Shown piece after piece: positions 36,664 through 49,453 of a stretch of DNA of 64,000 bases. Below the pieces are notes generated by a model. The model was not told the origin of the DNA. It ran no database searches and was given only the letters and a program-made list of their open reading frames with translations. Each line of letters opens with the position of its first letter. The stretch's first letter is position 1. The translations under genes were made by a program, and so were the position numbers. Source of the stretch: Zonotrichia leucophrys gambelii (Eukaryota > Chordata > Aves > Passeriformes > Passerellidae); NCBI RefSeq assembly GCF_028769735.1, contig NC_088172.1, positions 89,424,451 to 89,488,450 on the forward strand, given 5' to 3'.

Positions 36664-39600
36664 CTACAGGAAAAAAGTAAGAAAGTCAGGTATGAGAGAA
36701 TAAAGTCTTGTACTTTCAATGTTTCCTCCTTTACACACTGTAAGGGGATCTCCTTTCTTTTTACAGCTCAGCCTGATCAGGCCTTCACAAACATTGGGTC
36801 CAAGACATGAGTCTCTCTCTCTCTTAGCGAAACCACTCATGAATTCTGCACATTTCACTTTCAGGAGTCACAGGTTTGTTGGTCTCAAATCATGGAAGGA
36901 TCTGCAATCCTGCAGACAGATCCTATTCCCCAAACCATCCCATGCCTTGCCAGCTACAAAAATAAGATGTTTATGTCATATCTGTTTCTTTTCTGAGATG
37001 CCAACAAACTCTCTTGCTGGATATGATAGCCAGTGTTTCATGTGGAGAGGAGAATGCATGAAATTAATGTTTCTTGGTCCTTGCAGCAACACCTTTTGTG
37101 TTCCCACAACTTCTAGCTTTGGGAAGGAAGAGAATATCGACAGTAACAATTTTTTGGCATAACCCTTTCTAACATGAAGCTTCCATCCCAAATTCATTAA
37201 CTAAAGAGATCAAACTCAGCTTAATTTGCCTAAAGGCCAGTTCTCCTAACACAGGGTTTGTGTCATCCTTTTGATCAGCCTTCCCCAAAGTGCTGACAAT
37301 ATACAAGATTCCCTATTCCTACTTTTACCATAGTGCCCTTCCCCAGTAATTCAGACAGAAGGAGAGAGATCAGTTACTAGAATTACTGAATGATTGTACA
37401 TAGATTGCTTTGGAATAAAAAACACTTGTGATTTTAGGCAAATTGAAAGGAGGGGTTTGTATCAAAAATTTTTTAGAGAGCTCATTCAATATGGTTCCTT
37501 ACTGTCTGGCATATCTTCCACTGCTGTCACCACGCAGCCCCTCAAGTGAATTGCTCCCAGTGGTTCTTCTCCCTGGAGAGAACATGAAATCAAAATGAAA
37601 TGCAACACTTCTGAAACCAGCAGCATGTTAACATATGGCTACATTTCCAGAATGGAGACAAAACCATTTGATTACTTAGTATGTCTCACCTGAGAGAACA
37701 GAAAAATTTTCAGTCGGTGTTGACATGGAAGGTTAGAGTTTTGGTTAAATACCCTAAATAAATAGGGAATCTCTTGTGATTTAGAATTCAGGATCTGCAT
37801 AGTATGTAGTGTGGGAATGGGTCCATTAGAAATACACAAGAAATAGGATGCCATGTCTCAGCCTAGCATGGCAAATACCTCAAATATAAATTGCAAAATT
37901 ACTGCATTGTGTTCATTTGCACTTAGGACCTAATTTGTTTTGATCAAGTGAGAGTATGCATTAATTCTAATTAATCACAAATAAGAGGTGAAAGATTGAT
38001 GTTACTTATTCCCAGGTGTGGGGGGCACTTGCCACCCTGACTTTACAGCCCCAGAAACTATCCTTCACTCTGCTTTTCCAGAGGATGGCTAGGCCATGGA
38101 AGAACAGTCCCACTGTCCTGCCTGATCTTCCCTGTCACATTCTCATGCAAATACTCCTTTCAAGTACTTCTACAGGGCACTGGATTCAAAACAAACAGGG
38201 AAATAAACCAAATCTCTCTCACTCCAGCAGGATCATAATAGTGAAGATATGCAGGATCATCTCTTAAAACGAACTTTCTCACTTTCCAGTTCTTCCTCCG
38301 ATGTCCCTAGGAAAATTCAAAACCAGGAATGTCACAGAGCTGCTTGGCCTGCATGCAAATCTTACCCACGCGTGAGAAGATGGGCAAATACAAAAGGGAA
38401 ATAAACTGAATATTCTGGACAGGAAATACTCACTGGAGTATACTCACTTGAATCTGCCTTTTCTACATTTTAATCTTTTGCACAAGAACTGGGCTATCAA
38501 ACTAGAACTGGGCTATCAAACAAACATATCACACAGTCTGGTAGTTATGATATTCACGAGAGTTCTGTGAGAACTGGGTTTAACTACTTGCTAGAAAACA
38601 TGGCTGCAAAGTGCCTTGCAGGAAGGTACCTTGAATTATTGGCATGGATGAGCTGAAAGTCTTTCTGTCCCTGCAAAGATAACAACAACAAAAAAAAAAA
38701 GCTTATCTGGCTTAAACACCCTGGAGGGCTCATGGCTGAGAAGCTCAGGCAGAGATATGGACATAAGTGCCTCATGGCCCGTTTTCATGACTGAAAAGGA
38801 TGGGTATGGAAGCATTTTCAGCAGAAGCAGGGACCCTCCCAAGCAATGACCCTCAACTCACTGAGGGTGACCAAGTGCAGACTAACACTGGTGGAAGATT
38901 GTCATGAAGCACTTCCTCTGGCACTTCAAAATACAAGTTTCTCAATTACCTCCTGTTTGCATGGAAGCTCTTACTAACTAGGTTGGTAAGGATGTGACAG
39001 AGTAAAAGACCAGCAAGGTGTGGGTCTAATTTCTTCCACTGAGTAAACTGATTAAACAAGAGAAATACTTGTTAGCACCACCAAAAAGTTCCTAGGCCCT
39101 CAAAGACTATTTTAACAGTGCAGGTTCAGACTCAATATTAGGAAGCATTTCTTTAGAGAGAGGGTGGTCAAATACTGCAACAGGCCACCTAGAGTCTTGA
39201 GCAATTCACCATGTCTGTCAATGTGTAAGAAGCTTTTGGACAACAAAACCCTTAATGTGCTTTAACCCTTGGTCAGCCCTGAAGTAGTCAGGCGGTTGGA
39301 CCAGAGGATTGTTGCAAGTCCCTTCCACCTGATCCATTTTATTCATTGAAGAATCCTGATTTTGCCTTCAGTTCACTGATATCTGCTTGCAATGGCCTTG
39401 GAAACACAACATTTACTGTATTGCTTAAAGTTTTGCGGGAAATGAAGGTATCCCATTATCTTCTGTCTTATACATCAAATATTAGTGACTGAAACAACTC
39501 CTTTGCTCAAGCATGCTGAAAAAGTCCACGAAAACTGGCAACTAAATCCAGTTTTGTGTCCAGAGGGACACAGAGTGACAGCTTTTTTACCTGAGTTCAG

Positions 39601-42600
39601 TTTTGCATTGTACCAATGACTTGTCGCATCTTCTGTTTTAGGACTCTTTCCTAATTAAAGCTATCAACTGTTTTATTTTGTGGTAAGAGCAATTAACCTT
39701 GCAATATTTTTCCAGAGTCCTGCTGCTGTGCTGCAGTAAGTGTTCCTTGTGCAAAGGCAAGAGAGACAGAGAAGAAACCTGCCAAGAGTGGAGATGCCAT
39801 AGGGTAGTTTCTCTCTTATCTAAAGCTTTTAAATGTAAAAGAGTAATCTTGCACCCATGGAACATCATCCTAGTGACAGGATGGAACATGGGCAGCACTG
39901 ACCTGTTTCAGCAAACATCCTTGTTTTACAATTGTGCCTCTGAATTCTTCTTTTAGGACCACATCATCATCACTGGAATATCCCTCACAGAAAAATCCAC
40001 TGTCTGGCTGCAAGACCACAAGAGAAATGTTACAGAAGTTACACAGCTGCTGCATGCTTATGTACATGTACCAATATGGCATCTTTTTGCTTCCCTCCAT
40101 GCTGTTTTTTGCCACCCCAAAGAAGACATTATTATTATTATTGTTGTTGTTGTTATGGTTATTGTTAAATACTGGAAGAGCCTCCTGGTGAAGTTGAGGA
40201 GCTCTCCAAGTCACCGTGGACACATTTCAATGTGAGGTGGAACCACACTTCTAAGATACCAAATGAAGACATTGACTTTCTGTGGCCTCCTCACACCACA
40301 CTGGCATTGAATCAATCTAAAAATAATCCAAAAGCAAGCAGGTCACACATGGGCTGCTACAAGAAGCACCCCAGGAGGCCACAAGGCTGCCTTTACCAGG
40401 AGTGTCTCTGCTAGCAGGGAAAGTCTCCCTAGCACAAACATATTTAGGAAAACAAATGAGTAGTGGGAGAGTCATTCTGCTGAAGCGAAGTGATTCCATG
40501 TGGTAAATATAAACAGAATTGCAATACCAATTTACTGTTTTTCACTTTATAGAAGGCATACTTTTTTGTTAGCATAAGCCCATAAGTCAAATATCTTTCA
40601 AACAGTATTTGATGTGATATTTCAAGTTCTCCAAATCAGTCCACACAATATGAAGTAATAAATGGAGAAGGCTGGGTATGACACCCAGAACAGGTTACTG
40701 GGGGATATTAAAAACTTTTACTTCTTTGCTCATGGGCAAGCTGTGTGTGTGCACGTTCACACTGAGTCAGATTTGATGTCTCTGCACAAAAATGGGTTTG
40801 TAGCTTCTGCCACTCTTTGAAGCCCTGTGAGAATGATTTACTCTCTTCTCTTCCACTGAATCAACAGGGAAACAGATGGTTAAATTCTGGTCACCAGTAC
40901 AAAAACAGGAACAAAGTCTAAGTTAAAAAGAACCCAGCCTAAAGATGCATACTATGTGAGCCTTCTGTCATGCTTTGAGAATTCTCTACAAATTCATTTC
41001 CCACACTTAGCACTCAATTCACACTTAGAAGGTGCCAGAAAAAAAAAAAAAGCTGTCCTAGTTACAACTATTAACGTGAGCAGGCTCATTCTGAGCATCA
41101 CAGGATAAAGACAATTAAGACAGATTTCTCCACTTCTGTACAATCTTTCCTCCAGGATTTAAGAAGCCCTACAAGAAGCATGAGAAAAGCAGAGCATCAG
41201 TAAGTGAGACAATAAAAAACCAGAATCAATGCTCACAAAGTAATAGTAGGCATCACTGAGATCCAAGAAGGGGGTGTCTGACAGTCCCTCTGCAGCTGCC
41301 TTGGACGTGTCCCCAGCAGGCTGTAGGTAGCCTTCACTCAAGAGGGAAGAGGCAAGCAGGAGACCTTCTTTGCGATTTCGGATGGAGCTGCTGGACACCA
41401 GCCAGTCAATCACACAGGTGCCTGGTTACAAAGGAAAAAAATATCAACCACAAACTAAGAGAGACATGAAAAAGCCTAAAAGTACACAGGAAACAAGCCT
41501 ACTCCATGTATTCATCAATCTCCTGAAAAATGTTCTTAGCAACAATATGGGGAGTTAATCTAGGGAGGTTCCTGGCCATCCAGCGAGGTACAGCCTTTCC
41601 AGCTGATGGCAGGGGCCGGGACAGCTCTCAAACACCATTTCTAGTGGAGAAGAGAGCTGGAAGGGGACACAGGGCTGAGCTGGGAAGCCTCAAAGGCAGA
41701 GACTGGGGATGTACAGAGGATAGCCAAGCCTGGATCCAGGCTGCTATGCTGCTAACATAATGCTGTTGGAAATCACCAAGGTTGGAAAATACCTCCAAGA
41801 TCATCAGTCCAACCATTAACCCAACACTGGCATGTTGCCCCATAAGCAATGTCCTCAAGTGCTACATCTATGTGTTTTGAGCACAAATACAGATTTGATT
41901 TTGAGAGAAACAGGAATTACAATGGGACACCATTTGGTAATGAAAAATCCAGAATGGAATAATTGTTCTGTATTTAAGTGTTTCACTCTACAATCTACTC
42001 AAAAGATTATTTTAATCTTTCTAACTCTAGTAAAATTTCATCCTTCTCCTTTGTTTACCGTGGCCATAAACACTTGAACACTTTTCCAAGATATATCTTT
42101 GAGCATCACCTGAATTAGTCAAGAAAAATATCAAACTTCTATGTGCTCTACAGAGTTTAGAGCTGTTTCACTTCTTTAGTTTTTCAACTCTGCGCTCCCT
42201 TTATTGTATAGAATAGAGGGACAGGCCCTCCTTACCTGTAAAGCAGTGATTAAACACTCTTTTATCTTTTTCCAGCTTCAACTCCTTTATTCCCTTTTCA
42301 GGATCTTTCATTGAGAGGTACAAAGCACTGTGCATGAAAAGAACGACATAAACTGTTAGCAAGTGAAAAGGTTTCGCCAGTTTGTACAACAATATCATTG
42401 TCATCATGTTCAGCTCTCTGCAGAGCTGTAACATGGCTTAGTTTCATCTCTTGCATCTCCTGAAAAATTCAAGTTGCAAAAGCCTAGAGGTCTCACTACA
42501 TTATTTCACAGCTGTGGGAGCAGAGGGCGGAGTGCACAAAGGGCTCACCACATCCCCCTATTTTGAGAATGCAACTACTTGTGGTGACTGTAGCATGAAG

Positions 42601-45600
42601 AGAGGAACACCCGCTGCTGAGGGACCTTCACAGGGCCCACAGACTCAGCAGGAGGGTTCACTGCTGTGCTCTGTGTTCACCCAAAGGTCCTGGGCTGAGC
42701 AGAAAACCTGTCCCTGTCCCAAAGCCTGCATGCTCTCAGATGATCTTGGCCCTGTGCAGTTTTACTGTCTTATAAGAACAATTCAGGCTCATTTTTGTCT
42801 TGGTATTTACAGCTCAGAGGCAGAAAACAAGTCATCCTTGATTTTGAAAAGTACTAACAGATTGCTTCCCTTTATCTCCTCTTCTCCCTTTGCCAGTTTC
42901 ATGTTCTTTGGCAGGCACCACAGTCCCCTCACCATGCAAAAACTAGGCTAACATCAGAAGAAGAGAAGATAGAGAGCAAACAAAAGGTCTAAAATATTTT
43001 TTGTAACAAATGATTTATTGTATAAAATGCTTCTCCTGGAAGAGTCACACTTTGGCTGGCACATCCACTTGCACTCCATTATGCCCAGGAATCTCTTTAT
43101 CAGCAAAAAATCTTTGATAAACAAGCATATTTTGGTAAATGATAGTATATTCAAAAAGATCTTTCCAGTACTGATTGCCAGCTCATTTCTGACACATTGT
43201 ACAAACTGAAGTTTTTAGTCATGCAAACGGGGCTGTGAGAGAATCCATGGACAGACAGGCTCATTGTTCTTAGTGGCCAAGGTTACATGTCTGACACACT
43301 GACTGCAGATGGAAGTAAATGGGAGAGCAAAGCCATGAGAACAAACCTCAGATTGATTGTTTCAGGCAATCTGATGGACTTCCTTGTGGATTTTCTGGCA
43401 AATCTTTGGCCTCCATCTATGTGATGAATTGCTTTCTTGATATCCCGCACCCAGGCATCTCTCTCCTCCAGGTAGGCAGCTTGAAAAAAGTGGTCCTGCT
43501 GCTTGGCCACAGTAAGCTTGAAGACAAACTGGAATAATAAGTTACAGGAGGTTTTTTTTAAAGTTGTTTTTGTGCAGCCAGTTGGGCACAATTAAGCTGC
43601 CACAGCATACAGCATACCTATGCCCAAGGACTATAGAAGGTGCCTTAGAGACACAGTAAAATGATAGAAATTCCAAAGAAAACCATGAACAAGCACTGCA
43701 CATAACTGAATCCTTTTGTTACTTCACCGTCACTGATGCTGACATCATCAGCACATCCAAGGTCTGCTGTGGAGGCAGCTTTCCAGTCACAAAGAGAAAC
43801 AGACAACTTTCCCAGGCATTGTTCTGGAAAAGGCTGTAAGGAGCTCAGAGAGAAGAATTATAAGCGATTCTTATCTTAACTTGCTGCACCTGGTGTTGGG
43901 AATATGTGGAATGTGTTATGGAGATATGTTTACCAAAAGGGTGGTTTCTTAATTAGCCAATGCTGACGGTGTTTTAATTGAAGGACCAATCAGGTCCACC
44001 TGTAGTGAACTACAGTATAAAAGGAATGGGTTTCTTAATAAAATGATTTAGTCTTCTGTAAATGCATGGAGTGTGGCATTAGGTTTATCTGTGTTGTTTC
44101 TGACTCAATAGCAACAGTATGTGGCACCAGTACAGCTGCTGATTCTAACTTTTGCTGAGAAGTTCAATACAGCTGAAAGGCTGAAGTGATTCCTTGGAGT
44201 GGCTACCTGGAAAAGAGGCTAGACAAGATTAAGAGAATAAAAGTGGGTATTTATTAAAGGCCTTCAATAGGTACACTTTGGGCAGTCAGAAGCCTTCGAG
44301 GGGCTACACCCAAGATGGACAATGGTCATGAGTTTTTCAGACGGATATAAGTTTGGTCCATTTACGTATCAGGAGTTAATATTCCAATTACAGCTTCAGG
44401 TAATGAAGTCATGTACCCCCAGTTTCTTCTCCCCAACTCACTTTTATTTATACTTTCAGGGCCTGGAACAGTGAGGTGTCCTTGGGCTTCAGGCCTAGAG
44501 AATCATTTTGTCTGACCAAAATGTGAAGCAGTAGCTAACACTTTATATGGAGTTTTGCAATTATACGCTGGGATTTGAAAAAGATGAAAATTAAAATCCT
44601 TAGGCATCAGAAGCACCCAGCCCCTGCAAGCTTACAATGGATGTAAATTTTTTTAATGTTTAGAGACATGTGAGCAGTCTGAAGAAGGAAAAATACCTCA
44701 CATCATATTCAGCTACTGTCTCACAAGGGGAGAAAAGGTCATACACTAGAGAGTACCTGAGTATATTTGCAGCCTAGTAAACCTTTAATGGCTTAGTAGA
44801 GAGATGATACCTCCAACCCTTGACTACACCTTAGGATCACCTATCCAAACAACAATGGAAAGACTGTATTTCCTAAAAAATGAGAATAGATCATCTAGAG
44901 GTAGTTGTAAACAGAAAAAATAACAATAACCTGAAAAAAACCCAAACCAAACAAAAAAAAAACCAAACCCCCAAAACCATCCAACAAAGTTCACACTGTT
45001 TGAACTCATTTCCATCCAGTGATCTTCTGGATGGAAAATCAGGATCTAATTAATCATGTTTCCTCTTCCTCTAGTGTCATGAGTGACACTAGTTGTTGTG
45101 TTATAATAAATATCACAGATTCTGACTCATCAGGTGTCTAAAAATGCCAAGCTAGGCCACAAGCCAACAGCACATCTTGATTAGGGCAAGAAAAGCAAAG
45201 GCTACTGTCAAAGAGCAGCAAATTTACATCAGTGAAATCAGCACTCTGAATGAGTCTGCTGAAGCCCACGTTTGTAAATGATACATTTCTGAACATCCCT
45301 TACAAGCATTTTCCAAACTGTGGCAAACAGGAAAAAATCTGACATCCTGCAATTGTGCAGAAGTCCAACTGAATTTCATGGAAGATACATTTCAAACTTA
45401 TAAAGCAACAAGTCCTCAAAGTCCATCTCAGATAGAAAAGTAGCCTTTTCTTATCTGATAATGTTCATATTTCCAGCAATACTCACCTTTTCTGTCATGC
45501 AGGAAAGACTTACATACTAAATATCAATGCACAGTGTATGACAAAAGCAAACAGAGAGATCTATCCAAATCCCAATATTCAACAGTCAAGCTAACACCCC

Positions 45601-48600
45601 AGATGAATAGAATGAAATATTGATGAGATTTATTACCAAAGGAAAAAAATAGCCTTCTCAAAGAGCTGAGAAGCAACCTAGAGTGAAATGCTAAGAAGAG
45701 TTTTTACTTCCAGCACACAGAGAAGACTGGCAAAGCCATTTCTTTTTAGCATTTACGAAGTTAGGCCAGTAAGTTATTTGGACTTCCAGGCTTCCTCTGA
45801 AATTGGTAAAGAGGTTGATTCTCCAGTCCTAGATTTGACCAAGCCTCCCTCTGATGATGTACATCTGGTTGTGTTTTTGAGAAAATTAGACCGTTAGACT
45901 AAACTAAATACCAACATTTTACATATTTAAATTGGGAGAGATGAATCTAACCATGAGCAACCAAACAGGATAATGCTGTTCACAAGAAAACCATGGGGGA
46001 AATGGAAAAAGCTGAAGAATATCAGAATTTATGTTACATTAAACAATGATCAAACTTTAAATCAAGGACAGCAGACAGTGGTGAATGCATTTTGAAATAT
46101 AATCTCAAAATATGCAGTTGCAGCCCCTTCTGAACAGCCTTTATCTGTGCTTAACAAATCCAAGATTGGTTCTTTTCCCCTCAGCACCTGCAATTTGCAA
46201 TTGATGTAGTAAACAAAGCATGTTGGTGATGTGCTCTGAGCTTTCAAATGAAGTCCTGGTGCAGATACACAAGCTGATTTAAAAATTTAACCAGAGAAAT
46301 ATGGAAGTTTGTTTGTGGCCCAATAGTCCCTGTTCCAAACTGGGCCCAGACAGATGACACTATACTTAAAACTGACCCAGTGAGAATTATCCCACTATTC
46401 ACCATACAGAATTCCTGTCCTTAAAATATACTTTCATTTCTAGCCATATAAACTTAAGAACCAGAGTAATTCCCATAAGAGGAATAACTGTATGCTTTGA
46501 CATGTAACTAGTGAGAAGCCAGAACAGAATGCAGAAACATTGAATTCAGCAGTACTGTAAAGCTGTAAAATGCAAGATGTAAAAATAAAGATACTACATT
46601 TTCAAGGAATACATGTATGAACTTAGGTATAATCATATTGGGCAGTACTTGTAAGAACAATCCTGGTGATAGCTTTGCTCATATGAATAAACATGTTCAA
46701 TTTTTGACTATTTGAAATTTTAAGCAAAAATCCATCTCCAGGGCTACTGGTTTATGGACTTGCAGAACAATCTCACCACCTCAATATGAAGGATCTGCTC
46801 CAATGCCTGCTGAAGTAATTTGGATTGTTTCCACTGACTTCAGCAAACCCTGCAGTAAATCTCATTTATGAAAAGCTATTTTGGATGCCTCAACCCCTGG
46901 GTCTCTCTTTGTCTTTATTATCCCTCAGAAAAGGCCCCAGTAACTAAAATGAAACATTATGTAAAGCTCATTATATAAAAACCCAATGTAAAATGAAGCA
47001 TAACAGAAAACCCAGTGCAGCCAAAGGAACGATCTTCAGAGACTGTCACCCTTCCATAAAGATACAATGCATCTCCTGGAGACTGGTGCATCCCAAAGGA
47101 TGGCTTTGGGCAGGTGAGGATCTCTCTCACTCTGCCTTCAGCAGACATCAGATACTTCAGACCTCCATGGCTGCTTTGTTGAATGCACATGTGCTGGTGA
47201 ATTATTTTTCCTTTATTGTAAATATGTTACTGACATTCTCAAGCAACTACTGTGAAACAATGTTGATGGCAGTGCCTTTCTGAGAGTTAAAGGAAAAAGC
47301 CAAAACCCAACACAAAACTGTTTGAAGAAGAGTGCTTTGTGAAAAAAACTCAATTTCTACCATTATAATCTAGGTCTGTGATACTCTTGCATAGTACCCT
47401 TCATACCTCATATATAGAGTAAGGAGTGTTGGGCTGAGGCTTTTAATAAGATAATCAGCACAGGATTAACAGCAATCTTTGTTCTCTGCCTTATCCTTTT
47501 TCTATACTGTCTTAAAGACAGCTTGGAAGTTAACAGGCCATTTCTCTTGACAGATGTAAGTCTAAAAAGACTAAGTAAGGATCAGGGTGGGTTATTTTCA
47601 TATAAATATGGGTTCTGCAGCAACAGCAACAAAAAACCAACACTACCACCATGCCCCCAAAACAAAAAAAACAAAAAAAAAAACAAAAAAAAAAATGAAA
47701 GAACAAAAGCAGAAGAAAGAAAAGAATGAAAAAGCAAAGCCAGCAGGTCCAAATCTGACACAAGGGATCCTGATTCCACTTACTACCAAACCTAAGGACA
47801 GGTTTAAGTATCCTCACTTTACTCACATGAAAAAGTAAAGTTCACAATCTCAGCTGTGTCTCACACTTTATATTTTTCTAATACTCTCACAGAGACTTCT
47901 ATCTTTAGTCAGGTATCCCTGCGGTAATTTTTTTTTAACTGTGGTGGAATAATGTTCCAGATTCTGGGGGACCCCTTTGTCAGAGGAATTCATGGGGATG
48001 TCATGCCTATTTGTTGAAACTGAGTAGACAAAATAATAAATTACTAATGATATGATTCTTTGCTCATATGAGAAATCCTGTTTTACCAACTATTTTTCAG
48101 GAACCCTGTAACAAAATATGTGTCACAGCATTTATCTCCTTCCTGTCTGAACAATACAGTTGTTCCTTGACAAAAAATAAATGTTTCTCCTTCTCACAAA
48201 ATACTTTCCCACAACCATTTTTCTGTGGCACTTAGATTTACATTTTATACAGGAATTGTTGCCATTCAGCTGCAAAACATCCTCATACCAATAAAATTTA
48301 GTTCTGCTCTCTGAGAGATTCAGAAGTTTAATAAAAACCAACCAACCAGCCCCCAAGTGCTTTTTGAATTATACCTCTTGAAGTGTCCTGAATTCAAATA
48401 GTGCACAATTCCAAGCCTGCTTGTGACTTCCTAAGGCAAGTAAGAATCTCCACTAGGATGAATGCCAGGAATTTGCAACCATCACCCTTTTGCCTTTTCA
48501 GTGCTTCCAGAAATATAAGTGTACTGTCAATTCTTTTTGTAAAAAAAGTACGTACCATTCTTTTGCCAAAATCTTGGCATGGGCTGTGAACAGAGCTTCC

Positions 48601-49306
48601 TTTTAGTGGGATCATCCCTTTGGGACTGTTATCAGCCTTCCGCTTGTAGAATTCAATTCCATCTTCTAAGAGCACAACCCACATTGGCTTCCAGGTATTA
48701 AACATGCTGCCCTGCATCAATAAATCACAAATTTTGTTCAATGAAGAACTCTTCATGTGATACCCAAGGAAGATATGAGCTTCCAGAGAGTGTCTGATTG
48801 ATGCTAAAATAACTACAGTTTTTGTTTCAAGGGGAACATGCCACAAACCTCACCCATCCAACTATGCAGTTAAATATTGTTATTTTTCTGACCACTATTT
48901 ATTTCCCCTTGTAGTTGCTCTGCCAGTGGAAGCCACTGTGGATTTAAATAAAAGTAAAGGCTTTATCCTATGGGCTGTACTACAAAAGACTCCAAAGCAG
49001 GGGTTGCTGTGGAGTGGCAAATACCTTCCTAAAGACTGGATGTGCCTGTGGCCCACACACTGTCCTGAGGCAAGGTGATGTGACCTCTTTAATCTCACTA
49101 TTCTTCCTTGATGTTTAACCCAATTAAGTGCAACTGTGTAGGCTGTGTCTATTTCATGTTGCCTCTTTGCCAAGATTCCACAGTATGTTTCCCTGCATCT
49201 TCCCAACCTGTTCAGAGTTAGTTTTCACTTCCACTCAATCCAAAACTACCCCACTTACCTTCTTAACCAAGTAGCCCTCCCTTATGCGCATTGGCTCTCG
49301 CTCCAT
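36524..49306 (-). CDS. PLEK: PLEK (pleckstrin), nine coding exons, complete
   Basis: Main protein kinase C substrate of platelets and leukocytes; it binds phosphoinositides and affects actin and granule secretion. Exons in transcript order: 49306-49259, 48711-48556, 43528-43347, 42327-42236, 41421-41237, 40007-39903, 38306-38223, 37572-37503, 36663-36524. All phases agree and the product is 353 residues (human 350). Domain order: PH1 at about 7-105, a PKC site cluster ARKSTRKSIR with S115, T116 and S119 (human S113, T114, S117), DEP at about 127-225, and PH2 at about 246-350. The start is MEREPMRIREGYLVKK, slightly longer than human MEPKRIREG. Nothing is broken. The gene is tail to tail with FBXO48 and divergent from CNRIP1. 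Confidence 0.97.
37503..37572 (-). CDS. PLEK: PLEK exon 8 (PH2)
   Basis: Twenty-three codons plus one base: GEEPLGAIHLRGCVVTAVED. Acceptor CTCCAG, donor GTAAGG. Confidence 0.93.
38223..38306 (-). CDS. PLEK: PLEK exon 7 (PH2)
   Basis: Twenty-eight codons: GHRRKNWKVRKFVLRDDPAY, then LHYYDPAG. It has no ATG and is easily missed. Acceptor TTCCTAG, donor GTGAGA. Confidence 0.93.
38482..38522 (+). repeat. Tandem duplication of about 20 bp
   Basis: AGAACTGGGCTATCAAAC appears twice in a row in the PLEK intron upstream (transcript sense) of exon 7. Confidence 0.85.
39085..39355 (+). mobile_element. CR1 LINE 3' fragment
   Basis: Contains ATATTAGGAAGCATTTCTTT, then AGAGGGTGGTCAAATACTG, CAACAGGCCACCTAGAG and GGTTGGACCAGAGGATTG, with CCCTTCCACCTG at its end. 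Located in the PLEK intron between exons 7 and 6. Confidence 0.8.
39903..40007 (-). CDS. PLEK: PLEK exon 6 (DEP-PH2 linker, PH2 start)
   Basis: Thirty-five codons in phase 0: PDSGFFCEGYSSDDDVVLKEE, then IVKQGCLLKQ, the first strand of PH2. Acceptor TTGCAG, donor GTCAGT. Confidence 0.94.
40129..40155 (+). repeat. ATT/GTT trinucleotide microsatellite
   Basis: Run of ATT units changing to GTT units, in the PLEK intron just 5' of exon 6 in transcript sense. Confidence 0.85.
41237..41421 (-). CDS. PLEK: PLEK exon 5 (DEP core)
   Basis: Encodes CVIDWLVSSSSIRNRKEGL, then SLLSEGYLQPAGD and FLDLSDAYYYF. Matches the human DEP domain closely. Donor GTGAGC. Confidence 0.95.
41762..41880 (-). mobile_element. 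CR1 LINE 3' fragment
   Basis: The plus strand reads CACCAAGGTTGGAAAATACC, TCCAAGATCATCAGTCCAAC and CATTAACCCAACACTGGC, the reverse complement of a CR1 tail. It lies between PLEK exons 5 and 4. Confidence 0.8.
42236..42327 (-). CDS. PLEK: PLEK exon 4 (start of DEP domain)
   Basis: One base completes a Ser codon (Gly in human), then ALYLSMKDPEKGIKELKLEK through NHCFT. Acceptor ATGCACAG, donor GTAAGG. Confidence 0.95.
43347..43528 (-). CDS. PLEK: PLEK exon 3 (end of PH1, PKC sites)
   Basis: Sixty codons plus two bases. It ends PH1 with KQQDHFFQAAYLEERDAWVR and carries the phosphorylation cluster ARKSTRKSIRLPETI. Confidence 0.96.
43894..44116 (+). mobile_element. Short solo LTR (ERVL-like) in a PLEK intron
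   Basis: Bounded by TGTTGGGAATATG and ATAGCAACA. It has a TATA box GTATAAAAGG and AATAAA about 20 bases later. About 223 bases, in the large intron between PLEK exons 3 and 2. Confidence 0.7.
44195..44540 (-). mobile_element. Solo LTR, copy B, opposite in orientation to copy A
   Basis: The minus strand begins TGTTAGCTACTGC and ends GCCACTCCA. Shared with the 29.2-kb copy are CCAAGGACAC, GACTTCATTACCTGAAGCTG, CATCTTGGGTGTAGCCCC and GAAGGCCTTTAATAAATA. It lies 78 bases from the 43.9-kb LTR, so two LTR families landed close together in this PLEK intron. Confidence 0.7.
47659..47697 (+). repeat. A-rich tract (AAAAAC units)
   Basis: Interrupted poly(A) in the large PLEK intron. The open frames across it are low-complexity artefacts. 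Confidence 0.8.
48556..48711 (-). CDS. PLEK: PLEK exon 2 (PH1 core)
   Basis: Fifty-two codons in phase 0, encoding NTWKPMWVVLLEDGIEFYK and SPKGMIPLKGS, nearly identical to human pleckstrin PH1. Acceptor GATGCAG, donor GTACGT. Confidence 0.96.
49259..49306 (-). CDS. PLEK: PLEK exon 1
   Basis: Sixteen codons, MEREPMRIREGYLVKK, then donor GTAAGT. The RIREGYLVKK segment is the first strand of PH1. A second ATG five codons in (MRIREG) is an alternative start. Confidence 0.92.
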
Positions 49307-49411
49307 GGCTTGGGCAATTCTGGTCTCAGCTCTGTCAGTGCTGGCTGTCGAGTTCCTCTGGCAGCAAAGTCTGTGGGATGGTGTTTTTACAGTACAACTG
49401 TGTCATTTCAC

Positions 49412-49453
49412 AAGTTCCTCTCAATGCTAATCGCAAGCCCATTTCCTCTTACT
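49412..49453 (-). promoter_or_regulatory. Candidate PU.1/ETS sites upstream of PLEK
   Basis: About 105-150 bases upstream of the PLEK ATG, the minus strand holds AGTAAGAGGAAAT and GAGAGGAACTT. Both have the GGAA core and purine-rich flank of PU.1-type ETS sites. Pleckstrin is a haematopoietic gene, so the fit is sensible, but such motifs are common by chance. Confidence 0.35.

Noticed and set aside
48895..49206. Minus-strand peptide with HSNPCF, recalling the FHA HTNPCF motif of APLF
   Set aside because: Isolated six-residue match in PLEK intron 1, over 26 kb from APLF, with none of the rest of the domain.
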